A stretch of 64,000 nucleotides of DNA from Rehmannia glutinosa (taxonomy: Eukaryota; Streptophyta; Magnoliopsida; Lamiales; Orobanchaceae): contig JABTTQ020002610.1 of NCBI GenBank assembly GCA_016081115.2, positions 434,030 through 498,029 of the forward strand, given 5' to 3'. The notes beneath the pieces are model-generated. The model worked only from the letters and a program-made list of their open reading frames with translations. It had not been told where the DNA came from and made no database searches. A program made the translations under genes and the position numbers. Numbering within the stretch: the stretch's first letter is position 1; each line of letters opens with the position of its first letter. Below are positions 55,331-64,000 of the stretch, in pieces.

Positions 55331-56690
55331 TATATATTTAAGGTACAAAAGGGTTCAAATCAAAAGTAAGCTATTGTAGAAGAGAGCTTTTGTGTTTTCC
55401 AGATTTAAACTTCAAAGGAGAAGAGAGATTAAATCATCAGAGAGCTTTTGTGTTTTCCAGATTTAAAATATTTTCAGAATTTCTTATTTCAAATACTTCA
55501 CTCGATATTGTATATGTTTGTTCACAGTTCACGAAAGTTGAGTATTCTAAAGAAGATATTGATGAAGTACGTGCAGAGTGGGCGGAATGCATATCTGATG
55601 AGTAGGGAAAGGTATATTCATAGCTCTTTTGATGATGAGTTGATATGTGCATTGAAATTATTGGTCGAATTTATTGTTGAAAAAGCTATATCCGGAAGGG
55701 GTTGGAGTTGATATATTACATAAATTAAATAGAGAAACTAAACTAAGTTGTAAAATAGGAAAAGGGTTTTCAAGAAAAAGGGGCGGGGATAATTTATCAC
55801 AGTTCAGTTTTTTTTTTTGGGAAACTTCGGTTTTCGGTTTTCGGTTTCGGTTTCGGTTCCGGTTTCGATTTATATGTAGGGGTTCAGTTCACCGAGCTTT
55901 ATTTATTTATTTAATTTTTTTAAGCTTATTGGTGCTGTTTTTGCTTGTCTGATGGTGATGGTAGTTATTTTTAATTAGTTGATTTGATTGAGAAGTCTGT
56001 CTTTCAAGATTGAATCATTATATGATCTTTGAACTCCCCTGCCACCATTGTCTTTGCTTCCAGGTAGAAGAGTAGTGTTATTGTGACATGTTTTTTCCAC
56101 AAATGAAAAATCTATTGACTAGTGACTACAAATTCTTGTGCAAATCATCAGCTACGACTTGTTGAATAATTAGGTAAGAGTGTGTTTGACTGAGTTTATT
56201 TAAAAGATCCTATGAATTCCTACATCTTATAATTAAAATGTTTTTAGTGTTTATAAGAAGTTAGTAATACATATTTTGTTGTGCGCATGCAGTTGATTTT
56301 TCTAGAAGTGGTCGGATGGAATAGAGTTTTGAAGGAGCAACATTTGTGCTTGATGTTGAGCAGATTTGAGCTTTTCTCTTTGCTGTGGGAGCAATAGAAA
56401 ATTCGAACTCTGTATTTTATTTTTTCGCTTGATGTGATTAATATTTTGTAACTTTTGATGTTAGGTGTATTTCTCGATATTATGTTGCTTTTAGACAGAT
56501 ATATTAATGAATTTGAAGTATTCATAGTTTAATTTGATGGTTTAATTTAGTTTTGTAAGTTTAAATTGTGCTTGTAATAGGATAATTATGAATTATATAT
56601 AAATTAATAAATGAAGCTAGCTATATATATAATTATAATACATAGAAAAGACAATGAATTTAAAACCTTTGTGAAAGAGAAGTAGATATA
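54060..56690. other. Central part of the CACTA element, no recognised gene
   Basis: AT-rich. Holds a TA run (54563-54579), a two-copy 'agagagcttttgtgttttccagattt' repeat (55381 and 55437), a short open frame ending VEYSKEDIDEVRAEWAECIS (about 55530-55605), and a TCGGTTT simple repeat (55828-55871). No transposase motif is seen on either strand. Confidence 0.5.
55828..55871. repeat. TTTCGG/TTTTCGG simple repeat
   Basis: About seven tandem units of TTTCGG or TTTTCGG, ending 'ccggtttcgattt'. Confidence 0.85.
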
Positions 56691-57190
56691 ACCACAATTT
56701 CAAAACTGTTGTGAAACATTATAAACACAACGGTTGATATAGGTGTTCTGACAAAATAACAACGGGAAAAAACCGTTATGTTTGGCACTAAATACAACAT
56801 TTTGCAACCGTTTTATTTAATCAAAACGACAATGGTGTTAACCGTTGTCTATTACAAAATGAACTGTTGTAAATGGTGGTGTTGTTAAATAATAACCACA
56901 ATGACAACGGTTTTAACCCGTTGTACGACAATAGATGGTGCAACGGTTTCTAACCATTGTCGTATATCATAACAACAACGGGTATGAACCGTTGTTATTA
57001 GTGAAAACAACAACGTTCTTAACCGCTGTCATTTATTGTATAACACAACGGGTAACAACCGTTGTAGTTGATGACAAAGACAACGGGTTTTAACCGTTGT
57101 CTTTATGGTACCTCTTTTACAACGCCTTCATCTACAACGGTTTTTATACTTAATAGACAACGGATAAAATCCGTTGTTTATTAGCGTTTT
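56690..57190. repeat. Right subterminal repeats of the CACTA element
   Basis: Dense AACCGTTGT/ACAACGGGT motifs in both orientations, more regular than on the left side. Confidence 0.85.
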
Positions 57191-57203
57191 TCTTGTAGTG
57201 AAA

Positions 57204-57561
57204 ATGACATATTTTGGTACGCCCAACTTGTTTATTACCCAACTCTAAATCCTCAAAATATTTCTCAGCAAATTTATGAATAAATAACGAGTAATTTGCA
57301 CTAATTGTAGCTTGAGAGAGTAGAGATTTCTTACTTTTCACCCATTTCACATTATCTTTCAAAATTGTACGCCAGTGTTTTGCGATTTGAGCCCAAGTAA
57401 GTTGGGGGTTTTGATTTTTGGCTTGCCCTTGTGCCTTTTCTCGAGTGGCACAATTTTTGCATTATTTCGCCGCGAATTGACGGTTTGAAGATGAACCCTC
57501 TTCGACCCTTTTTTTGCATTGGGGTAGAATTTGTGCCGGTGAAATTTTTTGGAGGTGCCAT
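57204..57561 (-). pseudogene. Extra ORF H of element G, piece 1 (N-terminal)
   Basis: Met 57561 opens MAPPKNFTGTNSTPMQKKG, then a basic region. A break near 57352 follows, then WVKSKKSLLSQATISANYS, HKFAEKYFEDLELGNKQVG and RTKICHF, running to the CACTA insertion and resuming at 52153. The start is about 390 bases after the RNase H end of G, the same layout as the extra ORF in E. Function unknown. Confidence 0.55.
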
Positions 57562-57949
57562 ATATGTGCAACCCTCACAAAAACGAAGAGATTAGTGACA
57601 ACAATTAAGAGTTTTGATGAGATATTGAGGGAGATTGAAGATTGGAAGCAATTTTCGCTACTTAGGGTTTTAAGAAAAAGTAGAGGAAAACTAACGAAAA
57701 AGAAGGACAAACGCGATATAAGGTTGATCTCTGTCAACAGGGCGACCAGTCGCTATTGGGGGTTATCGGTACCTGAAGATTGCGACCGGTCGCCCTCTAT
57801 GGTGACTTGTGCCTGCTTCAGTTTAATCCTTATGTTCGATTTTTAAGTTTTGAAAATAAGATTTTTTACCCTAAAACTTTTCAATGACAATAAATGCTCA
57901 AAAATATAAATATAGACCTTATTCAATATGTATTATGCCTAAACGAGCT

Positions 57950-58600
57950 CGAATTGAGTTAAAAGACTCGGCAGGTAATGGTTTTATTAAAAATATCCGC
58001 GAGTTGATCTTGAGATGGAACAAAGAACTCTTAATTTTTTGTTTAGAAACACAATCCCTCAAAAAATGATGTCGAACCTAAATATGTTTGGTTCGATTAT
58101 GATGAACCGGATTTTGAGAAATATTGATAGCGAAGGTATTATCACAAAAAAATAGGAATATTGTTGAAAGAAAATTTGTAATATGCTAAAGTTAGTTTCA
58201 TCCAAAGTAATTGTGTACAACAAAAAGCTGCGGAAATATATTCGGCTTCAGCCATTGATAAAGATATACAATTTTGTTTCTTTGAAAACCATGAAACTAG
58301 GTAATCGCCTAAAAATTGACATGAGTCGGATGTACTTTTACGATCATCAATATTACCGGCATAATCTAAGTCACTATATCCATTTAAAGATAAAATTTCA
58401 TTCTTTGGGTAAAACAAGCCATAAGAGATAGTGCCTTTCAAATATCGAAAAATTCGTTTAACGATAATTAAATAAGATTCTTTCGGATTCCTTTGAAATC
58501 GAGCACATAGGCATACAACATAAAGAATATCGTGTCTACTTTTGGTTAAATAATGTAAACTGTCAATCATACCTCGTTATTTTAATTTCCTCAACTGATT
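57950..58600 (-). pseudogene. Element G RNase H
   Basis: Open frame 58570-58142 with SYLIIVKRIFRYLKGTISYG, SLNGYSDLDYAGNIDDRKST and SMAEAEYISAAFC. Beyond it 58130-57950 is a decayed tail equivalent to the end of RNase H in A. Several stops. Confidence 0.8.
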
Positions 58601-58619
58601 TACCTTTTCCATCTTTGTC

Positions 58620-59380
58620 GAGTTTGATGTTTGTTGCCATTGGAGTTGCAACGGTTCATCCTTTTTCAACTCCAAACTTCTTTAGAAGTTCTTTAGTATA
58701 CTTTGATTGTGTGATGTAAATAACTTCTTGGCATTGTTTGATTTAGAGTCCAAGGAAGAAGTTGGGTTCTCCCGTCATACTCTTCTCAAATAAACCTTGC
58801 ATTAACTTAGAAATTTTCTTGCACAAGGATTCATGAGTAGCACCAAAAATAGTATCATCTACATATATTTGAACTAAGAGTCTATCTTGACCTTTTTCAC
58901 AAACAAAAAGAGTTGTATCAACTTTGCCTCTTGTGAAATCAGTTTCTTTAGTCTATCATACCATGCTCGAGGTGCTTGTTTGAGACCATATAAAGCCCTT
59001 TTTAAGTTTATAAACATCATTTGGTCTAGAAAATTCTAAAACCCAGAAGTTGTTTAATATAGATTTCTTCTTGCATAAAACTATTTAGAAAGACGGATTT
59101 AACATCCATTTGGTAAAGTTTAAAATTTTTAAAACAAGAATAAGCAAGTAAAATACAAATAGCTTATAAACATGCTATGTGTGCACAAGTTTCATCATAA
59201 TTAATACATTTTTCTTGACAATAACCTTGAGCTACTAACCTTGTTTTATTTCGAATAATGTTGCCTTGATCTTCTAGCTTATTCCGGAATACCCATTTTG
59301 TTCCGATGATAGTTTGTGATGGAGGACAAGGCACAAGTTCCCAAACATCATTCATTTCGAATTAATTTAGCTCTTCTTGC
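58620..59380 (-). pseudogene. Element G reverse transcriptase, decayed
   Basis: Near 59355 the frame reads WELVPCPPSQTIIGTKWVF and VAQGYCQEKCINYDET. Later YVDDTIFGAT gives a kept YVDD at about 58855. Frameshifts and stops occur every 100-200 bases. Same subfamily as A. Confidence 0.8.
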
Positions 59381-59391
59381 ATCACTAGAAA

Positions 59392-60560
59392 CTAATCTTC
59401 ATCTTCAATTGCTTCCTTTTGCATTTTTGGCTCTTTTTGAGATATAAGAGCTTTTTCGGCAAATTTTCTCCTTGTCATGACTTTGTCAAGTGGATCCCCA
59501 GTTATAAGAAATTTTGGATGATCTTCTTTAAATATTAATGCCACGGGAAGATCCAATGCATCACCCGTATCTTCTTGTTGAATATTTGAAGTAGAAGGTT
59601 GATCATCTAGAGTAATAATGTTTGGAACAACTGGTTCGACTCCATCTTCTTCATGACTATCATCATTTGGTATTTTTTCAACACAAGAGGCTTTATTGAA
59701 TTTGGCGTGAATAGATTCTTCAACCACCAAGCTTCTCTTGTTATATATCTGATATGCTTTGCTCTTAGTCGAGTACCCCATAAATATTCCTTCATCAACT
59801 TTATGATCAAGTTTGTCCAATTGATCCTTGGTGTTCAAGATAAAACACTTGCAACAAAAAATTTTGAAGTAGCTAATATTTGGTGTTCTTCATTTCTAAA
59901 GCTCATAATGGAGTCTTGTTCAACTTTGGACGAAGATATACTCGATTTATAACATAGAAATTGGTGTTTACGGCTTTGGCCACAAAATATTTGGAAGAGA
60001 AAACTCAATGAGCATAAACCAACATACTTCTTGTAATGTCTGATTTTTTCTTTCAGCTATACCATTTTGTTGATGAGTTCTCAGAGCCGAAGAATTATGT
60101 GCATATCCCTTGGTTTCGCATAAGACTCTAAATTTACCATCAAATTCACCTCCTCGATCATTTCTTATAGATTTGATAGTATCTTCTTTTTCATTTTCTA
60201 TAAGTCTACACAACTTAGCAAACTCATAAGCCGCATATTTTTATTAGCAAGAAAAATAACATAAGTATATCTTGAAAAGTCATCAACTATAACGAAAGTA
60301 TAATTTTTTCCACTTAGGCTTGTCGTGCCAATGTCCCCATACAAATCTAGATGAAGAATTTGTAGTGACTTGGTTGTGGAAATGTCATCTTTGGGCTTAA
60401 AACAACTTTTAACTAATTTGTTCTTTTGACAAGTGCTACATAAGCCAATATTTTAAAATTTTAATTTGGGTAGTTCTTTGACATGTGTAAATTTTTGTAT
60501 CAAACATGTCCAAGTCGCCTATGCCAAAAACTAGTTAAATTGTTGCTAGCGACAAGACAA
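59392..60560 (-). pseudogene. Element G integrase, decayed
   Basis: The C-terminal region is 59838-59392 (MGYSTKSKAYQIYNKRS). The core is 60213-59968, with NDRGGEFDGKFRVLCETKGY and GIAERKNQTLQE; the D and E residues are kept here, and the DRGGEF block broken in A is unbroken. Zinc module remnants lie near 60430-60560. Many stops. Confidence 0.8.
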
Positions 60561-61913
60561 GAAATATTTTGACTTACCAAATCACTTGTACAAATTTTGT
60601 AAAAATTGTCTTTTCTACTTGCTTCACAGATCATTTTATCATTTTTGAAAATAACTTACTTTTCTTTATTAAAAAGAACATCATTAAGAGAGAAAAAATA
60701 AATACTAACGCCTCCATTGCCAAGGATTTTGCTATTGCCATTTCCAAACATAACCATTCCTCCCTATTGTAGCTTGATGTTGGAAAAAAGATGTACATTT
60801 CCAGTTATATGACGCAAACATTCATTGTCCATGGGCCATTTGGAATCCTTTTTTATTGTGATTGCCCCAAGTACCTCGTTGGTTTCATCGTCAATGGCCA
60901 TGAGACCTTGTTTGGTTTCCTCATTGTCGGATGTTGCAAAAAGTTCATCTCATGTTTTAGCATCCGTATTTAATGCCTTCTTTTTTAGGAAAGAACTTTT
61001 TCTTCTTTTATTGTTCCTCCAACATTTTAGGACAATCAACGATAAAGTGTTTAGCTTTTCCACATTTGAAATATGAGTTGTCTCTTGCCTTTCTTGCCTT
61101 GTTTTTATTTACAAACTTGGCAAATTGTTTACAAGAGGGGTCATTTCCTCGTCTTCTTCAGCGCTATGATAATAAGCATTATTTGAACTTGAAGCAAGAT
61201 CTTTAGGATTAGATTACATACCCGGTTGACAAGTGAATGGTTTGGAATTCTTCGTTTCCCTGAGATAAACTTTATAAATAATAATATTTCCAATATAAGC
61301 TCAACAAACTTGAGAGTTTCAAGATTTTGAGCTTCCGTGATAGACGTGACTTTTTCAGACCAAGTGCCGAGAGAGCATTTAAGACTTTAATTACCTTGTC
61401 TTCTTCGGATATGATTTTTCCGAGTGCCAATAGAGGATTGACAATATTGTCAAGTCTTTCCACCATCTTTGAAATTCCTTCACCGTCGAACATAGTGAAA
61501 TTTTCGAAGTCCTTAACAAACATGCATGTTTTTCGAGCTTGTTTCACCTTCTTGGTTACTTCATAAATGGTTTCCAATTTTGTCCATACTTCATGTGCGG
61601 ATCTTATTCCTCTAATGCGATTATACTCGGTGGCGGTAACAGAACAATGTAAAATATTTAAAGCCTTACTGTTTAGGGAGAAAGACTTCTTGTCATCATC
61701 ATTGAATTCCTTGAAACTCTTAGGAGCTTAAGTTCTGTCTTCCAATTTCTTGGTTGGTTTAGCCACTCCTTCAATAACCGAGTTCCAAATATCGAATCCG
61801 CAACCTTGTAAGAAGCACCCCATTCTATCTTTCCGAACGCAATTGTTGGAGTCGAAAAGTGGTGGCTTGTTGGATGAAGTACCGGTTGGAAGATAGCCCT
61901 CGTTCGTAGCCAT
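60561..61913 (-). pseudogene. Element G gag and protease, decayed
   Basis: Gag from Met 61913 (MATNEGYLPTG), then 61577-61272 with KLETIYEVTKKVKQARKTC and MVERLDNIVNPLLALG, clearly the same gag as A. A zinc-knuckle remnant lies near 61060. Near 60830 the protease site is changed (D-N-E in place of D-S-G) before CLRHITG. Part of the gag coiled coil is missing compared with A. Confidence 0.75.
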
Positions 61914-61964
61914 GGATCTTTCCTCTTTACTCGCAAAGAATAAACGAGCTTGCCAAAGAGCTTG

Positions 61965-61976
61965 AATTTGATACCA
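61965..61976 (-). other. Primer binding site of element G, mutated
   Basis: Minus strand TGGTATCAAATT, three mismatches to the tRNA-Met complement, two bases inside the LTR. Confidence 0.75.
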
Positions 61977-61978
61977 CT

Positions 61979-62400
61979 TGTTAGTCCAAGTGGCTACGAG
62001 AATCTAGAGAAGGAATGAGTAGAATTTCCAATTTTCCAATTTATGCTCTCTTTTTCGAACAATATGATGAAAAAAGTGTAGAAAAATAAGTAAACACTCA
62101 AGGATTTATAGTGCTTCAACCCACCTAGGGCCTACGTCAACTACCATCTGGTAGGTCCGAGTGGATTTTGAAAGAAATACATTTTATTAATCGATACCAA
62201 ACAATTACAATATCATCTTAAAGAGCACCAAACTCTTCTTACAACCTTGAAGAGCACCAAAGTCTTCAACACCTAGTTTAATCAACCAAGTGTGTTCTTA
62301 CCAAAAGAACACTCAACAAGTATTTCTTGTTTTGGATGATTTTGATCAATCAAGATTACAACTCAAAAAGAAGTAATATATAGAATGTATGAACATGTTA
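61979..62400 (-). repeat. 5' LTR remnant of element G (L1 family)
   Basis: TGTTAGTCCAAGTGGCTACG, then 'caacccacctagggcctac', 'agagcaccaaa' repeats and 'caaccaagtgtgttcttacca' match the L1 LTR. Similarity fades around 62380-62500; the outer part is truncated or too diverged. Confidence 0.7.
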
Positions 62401-62582
62401 AATACCCTCTCATGTGCAATGTATATAGGTTTCCAAATATTTTGAAAAATTACATGAGTATCAATATCCTTGCTTTTTTCTACTAAAAAATACTTCATTG
62501 ATAACTGAATTAAGGAATAACAACCCAAGAAATCAATTACACCATGCAGTCATGCACTGAATCTACGGAAGCAAGCCTATGA

Positions 62583-62761
62583 GCAGATGTAGGAAAATTA
62601 ATTGAAAATTTGCGAAGCTATCCAGAGTTGATGAAGAATTTGATAGACCACCCTCTTAAAACCGAAGCAACATCTATTATGAACAAAACGGACATGGTAC
62701 GGTCCACCAAAAGGCGAGGAAATTCTCCAATTTTCAATATACTTGCATTTGTTGATCAATA
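62583..62761 (+). other. Possible exon relic
   Basis: An open plus-strand stretch with less biased composition than its surroundings encodes ADVGKLIENLRSYPELMKNL and on to NILAFVDQ, then a stop. A stop lies just before it, in frame after a Met at 62544. I do not recognise it; it may be chance. Confidence 0.25.
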
Positions 62762-62864
62762 ATTAAGTATGAAGTATAAGCAAACATGTACGAGTCAAAT
62801 GTAAAAATTTACTGAATTATATTGTGAAAACAAATATTTAGCTAAAATACGAATACTTGTTGCT

Positions 62865-62922
62865 ATAATCTATCAAAGTGATTTTTTTTTTTTTTTTGAG
62901 GAAATAATCTATCAAAGTGATA
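62865..62922. repeat. 18-bp direct repeats flanking a poly-T insert
   Basis: ATAATCTATCAAAGTGAT occurs at 62865-62882 and 62905-62922. Between them is a 22-base insert of T run plus GAGGAA. This looks like the target duplication of a tiny, 5'-truncated poly(A) retroposon on the minus strand. Confidence 0.6.
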
Positions 62923-64000
62923 GGTCCCTTTGCTTGGTAAGTTTTTATTTTGGTATACAACATATGCAATTTTGTTGTTTTCTATTTCTAGCTTTCTTGT
63001 CTCTCTCACATTAGTAGTCATGCTTATAGCTTTAAATTTTAATGAGTGAAAATATAAAATTTGAAATATTCACCTATTCAATTAAAAATCGATAGAGTCG
63101 TAGGAGTAGTGGGTTCCTTTTTTTTTTTTTTTTTGGAAAAGAAACAATGACATCGAAATAACAATAATTACATAAAAACAATGACAATTGCTTGGTCCGA
63201 ATTTATTAATGCACAACAAAATGCAGGTAATTTGCTGAGATGGCGCATTAAATACCCAAATTAATACAGTTTTATCACAAGTTACAATTTCTTATATAAT
63301 TTTAGTTACTGAGAGTAAGAACTGTTTTGTGTATAAATCTACTATGTGTTAATATTTTACTTAACAAAACTACTTCAGCCTCAAGAAGTAGATTAAACAG
63401 TATTAGTGTTAATCTATGTTATTTCAAATTCCTAGAAAATGAGTTTTTCGTCTATTAATCCGATCAGCCTCACAACAACAGGTGTGTAGGAATTACCAAA
63501 TGCATTTTTTTTGTGTAATGTTGAGATGTATAAATTTATTTATCTTAGTTGCCAATGTTTTTGTATGCCAAAATCATCACTTTGCATGATTTGAATGGAT
63601 TTATCTGGTTAAAACAACTCAAAAATTAATTACATAATGTTCTGCATTAGTATGAAGTTTTCTCCTATATAATTGATACAATAACACAAAAAGTTGTGGC
63701 ACAATAACGTTTTTTTTTTAAATCTTATATAAAAATGACAATCAAACACGAATAAAAAATGAGAAAAGAAGAAAGAGAAACTAGTGGCATCTAATTCTAA
63801 AACAATTCCGATTATTTAATTTGTTATATTTTTTGCTCCTGTGATTCCTGATATGGAAAAAGTATGGAGATTTGTAGTGTCTTTAAATGTCTCGCTAATA
63901 AGGCATAGTTTGGTATATCGGTAGATTCAAATCCAAACTTTATTTTGGCATGTAGGCAAGCTAAATAAAAAGATTCATTTAATTCCTAATCAGTTTTTAT
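62923..64000. other. AT-rich stretch, nothing recognised
   Basis: A second T run at 63117-63134 and short AT-rich runs; no frame, element end or RNA gene seen on either strand. Confidence 0.5.

Larger units (their letters stand above)
52154..57200. mobile_element. CACTA-type element, 5.05 kb, non-autonomous, TSD AAA
   Basis: The ends CACTACAACAAAAATGG and TTTTTCTTGTAGTG are imperfect inverted repeats starting CACTAC, with a 3-bp duplication AAA on both sides (52151-52153 and 57201-57203). Both subterminal zones (52160-52800 and 56690-57190) are packed with ACAACGG/CCGTTGT motifs in both orientations. No transposase frame is recognised in the middle. Instead there is a hAT-type insertion, what looks like captured host sequence, and an internal duplication. 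It splits ORF H of element G. Confidence 0.85.
29691..62400 (-). mobile_element. Element G: old L1-family Sirevirus, broken open by three insertions
   Basis: Minus-strand order: 5' LTR remnant (from 61979 up to about 62400), primer site, gag, protease, integrase, RT, RNase H (to about 57950), then an extra ORF (H) beginning at 57561 and ending at 29960, and a 3' LTR remnant (29691-29930). H is divided by the CACTA element (52154-57200), Sirevirus D (39423-51889) and Sirevirus E (30317-39004). Every gene has several stops, far more decay than in A. That H belongs to G is inferred from position and matching order in D and E. The LTR ends of G are too decayed for a target duplication test. Confidence 0.7.

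Noticed and set aside
52160..57190. Dense ACAACGGTT/AACCGTTGT motifs considered as a satellite or origin
   Set aside because: They are confined to both ends of an element with CACTAC ends and a 3-bp duplication, which fits CACTA subterminal repeats.
57514..57846. Plus-strand 110-codon frame
   Set aside because: Overlaps the start of ORF H on the other strand and the ACCGGTCG region of element G; no recognisable domain.

Overview
The window is a transposon-packed stretch of a plant nuclear genome, probably a flowering plant and more likely a eudicot. The evidence is several Ty1/copia Sirevirus-type elements primed by initiator-methionine tRNA, a Ty3/gypsy Tat-type element, CACTA and hAT non-autonomous elements, a relic of a DUF1985-type plant gene, and TA-rich DNA between them. 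The species cannot be named from the sequence. I see no intact host gene, no tRNA or rRNA gene and no CRISPR array. Almost all coding sequence is on the minus strand and is broken transposon gag-pol.

Layout, left to right. (1) 1-948: the end of a plus-strand LTR of family L1, sitting against the integrase of element C. (2) 950-5609: element C (Sirevirus, LTR family L2, minus), gag to integrase plus its 5' LTR, inserted in the gag of F. (3) 5610-7898: element F, a Tat-type gypsy remnant. (4) 7899-8704: AT-rich DNA with one end of a small DNA element. (5) 8705-13980 and 22458-22520: element B, a Tork-like copia element whose 5' LTR is split by (6) 13981-22452: element A, a complete Sirevirus of family L1 with target duplication GATGG. 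(7) 22521-23083: a DUF1985-type relic. (8) 23084-29690: non-coding DNA holding a CACTA-type non-autonomous element (24209-25793, TSD GAA) and a 1.47-kb near-complete palindrome (26786-28253). (9) 29691 to about 62400: an old L1 Sirevirus, G, whose gag-pol lies at 57950-61913 and whose extra downstream ORF (called H) has been split into four pieces by three later insertions. These are E (30317-39004, TSD TCATA), D (39423-51889, TSD GAGTA) and a 5-kb CACTA-type element (52154-57200, TSD AAA, with a nested hAT-type element). (10) 62400-64000: AT-rich DNA, no gene recognised.

How the parts relate. C, D and E share one LTR family (L2); A, G and the left-edge LTR share another (L1). The insertion order follows from the nesting: C after F, A after B, and E, D and the CACTA element after G. 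The most interesting feature is the long reading region downstream of pol in D and E (about 1,500 codons in each, with breaks) and the shorter H in G. All three begin with a domain that resembles, from memory, the plant transposon-associated domain often labelled Transposase_32 or 'putative plant transposon protein'. In D and E this is followed by a basic linker, long acidic repeats, coiled coil and a glycine/arginine-rich tail. No signal peptide or membrane segment is evident, so it does not look like a classical envelope protein. Each family member is defective in a different way: A has frameshifts, D lacks the integrase core, and E lacks gag, protease, integrase and nearly all of its 5' LTR.
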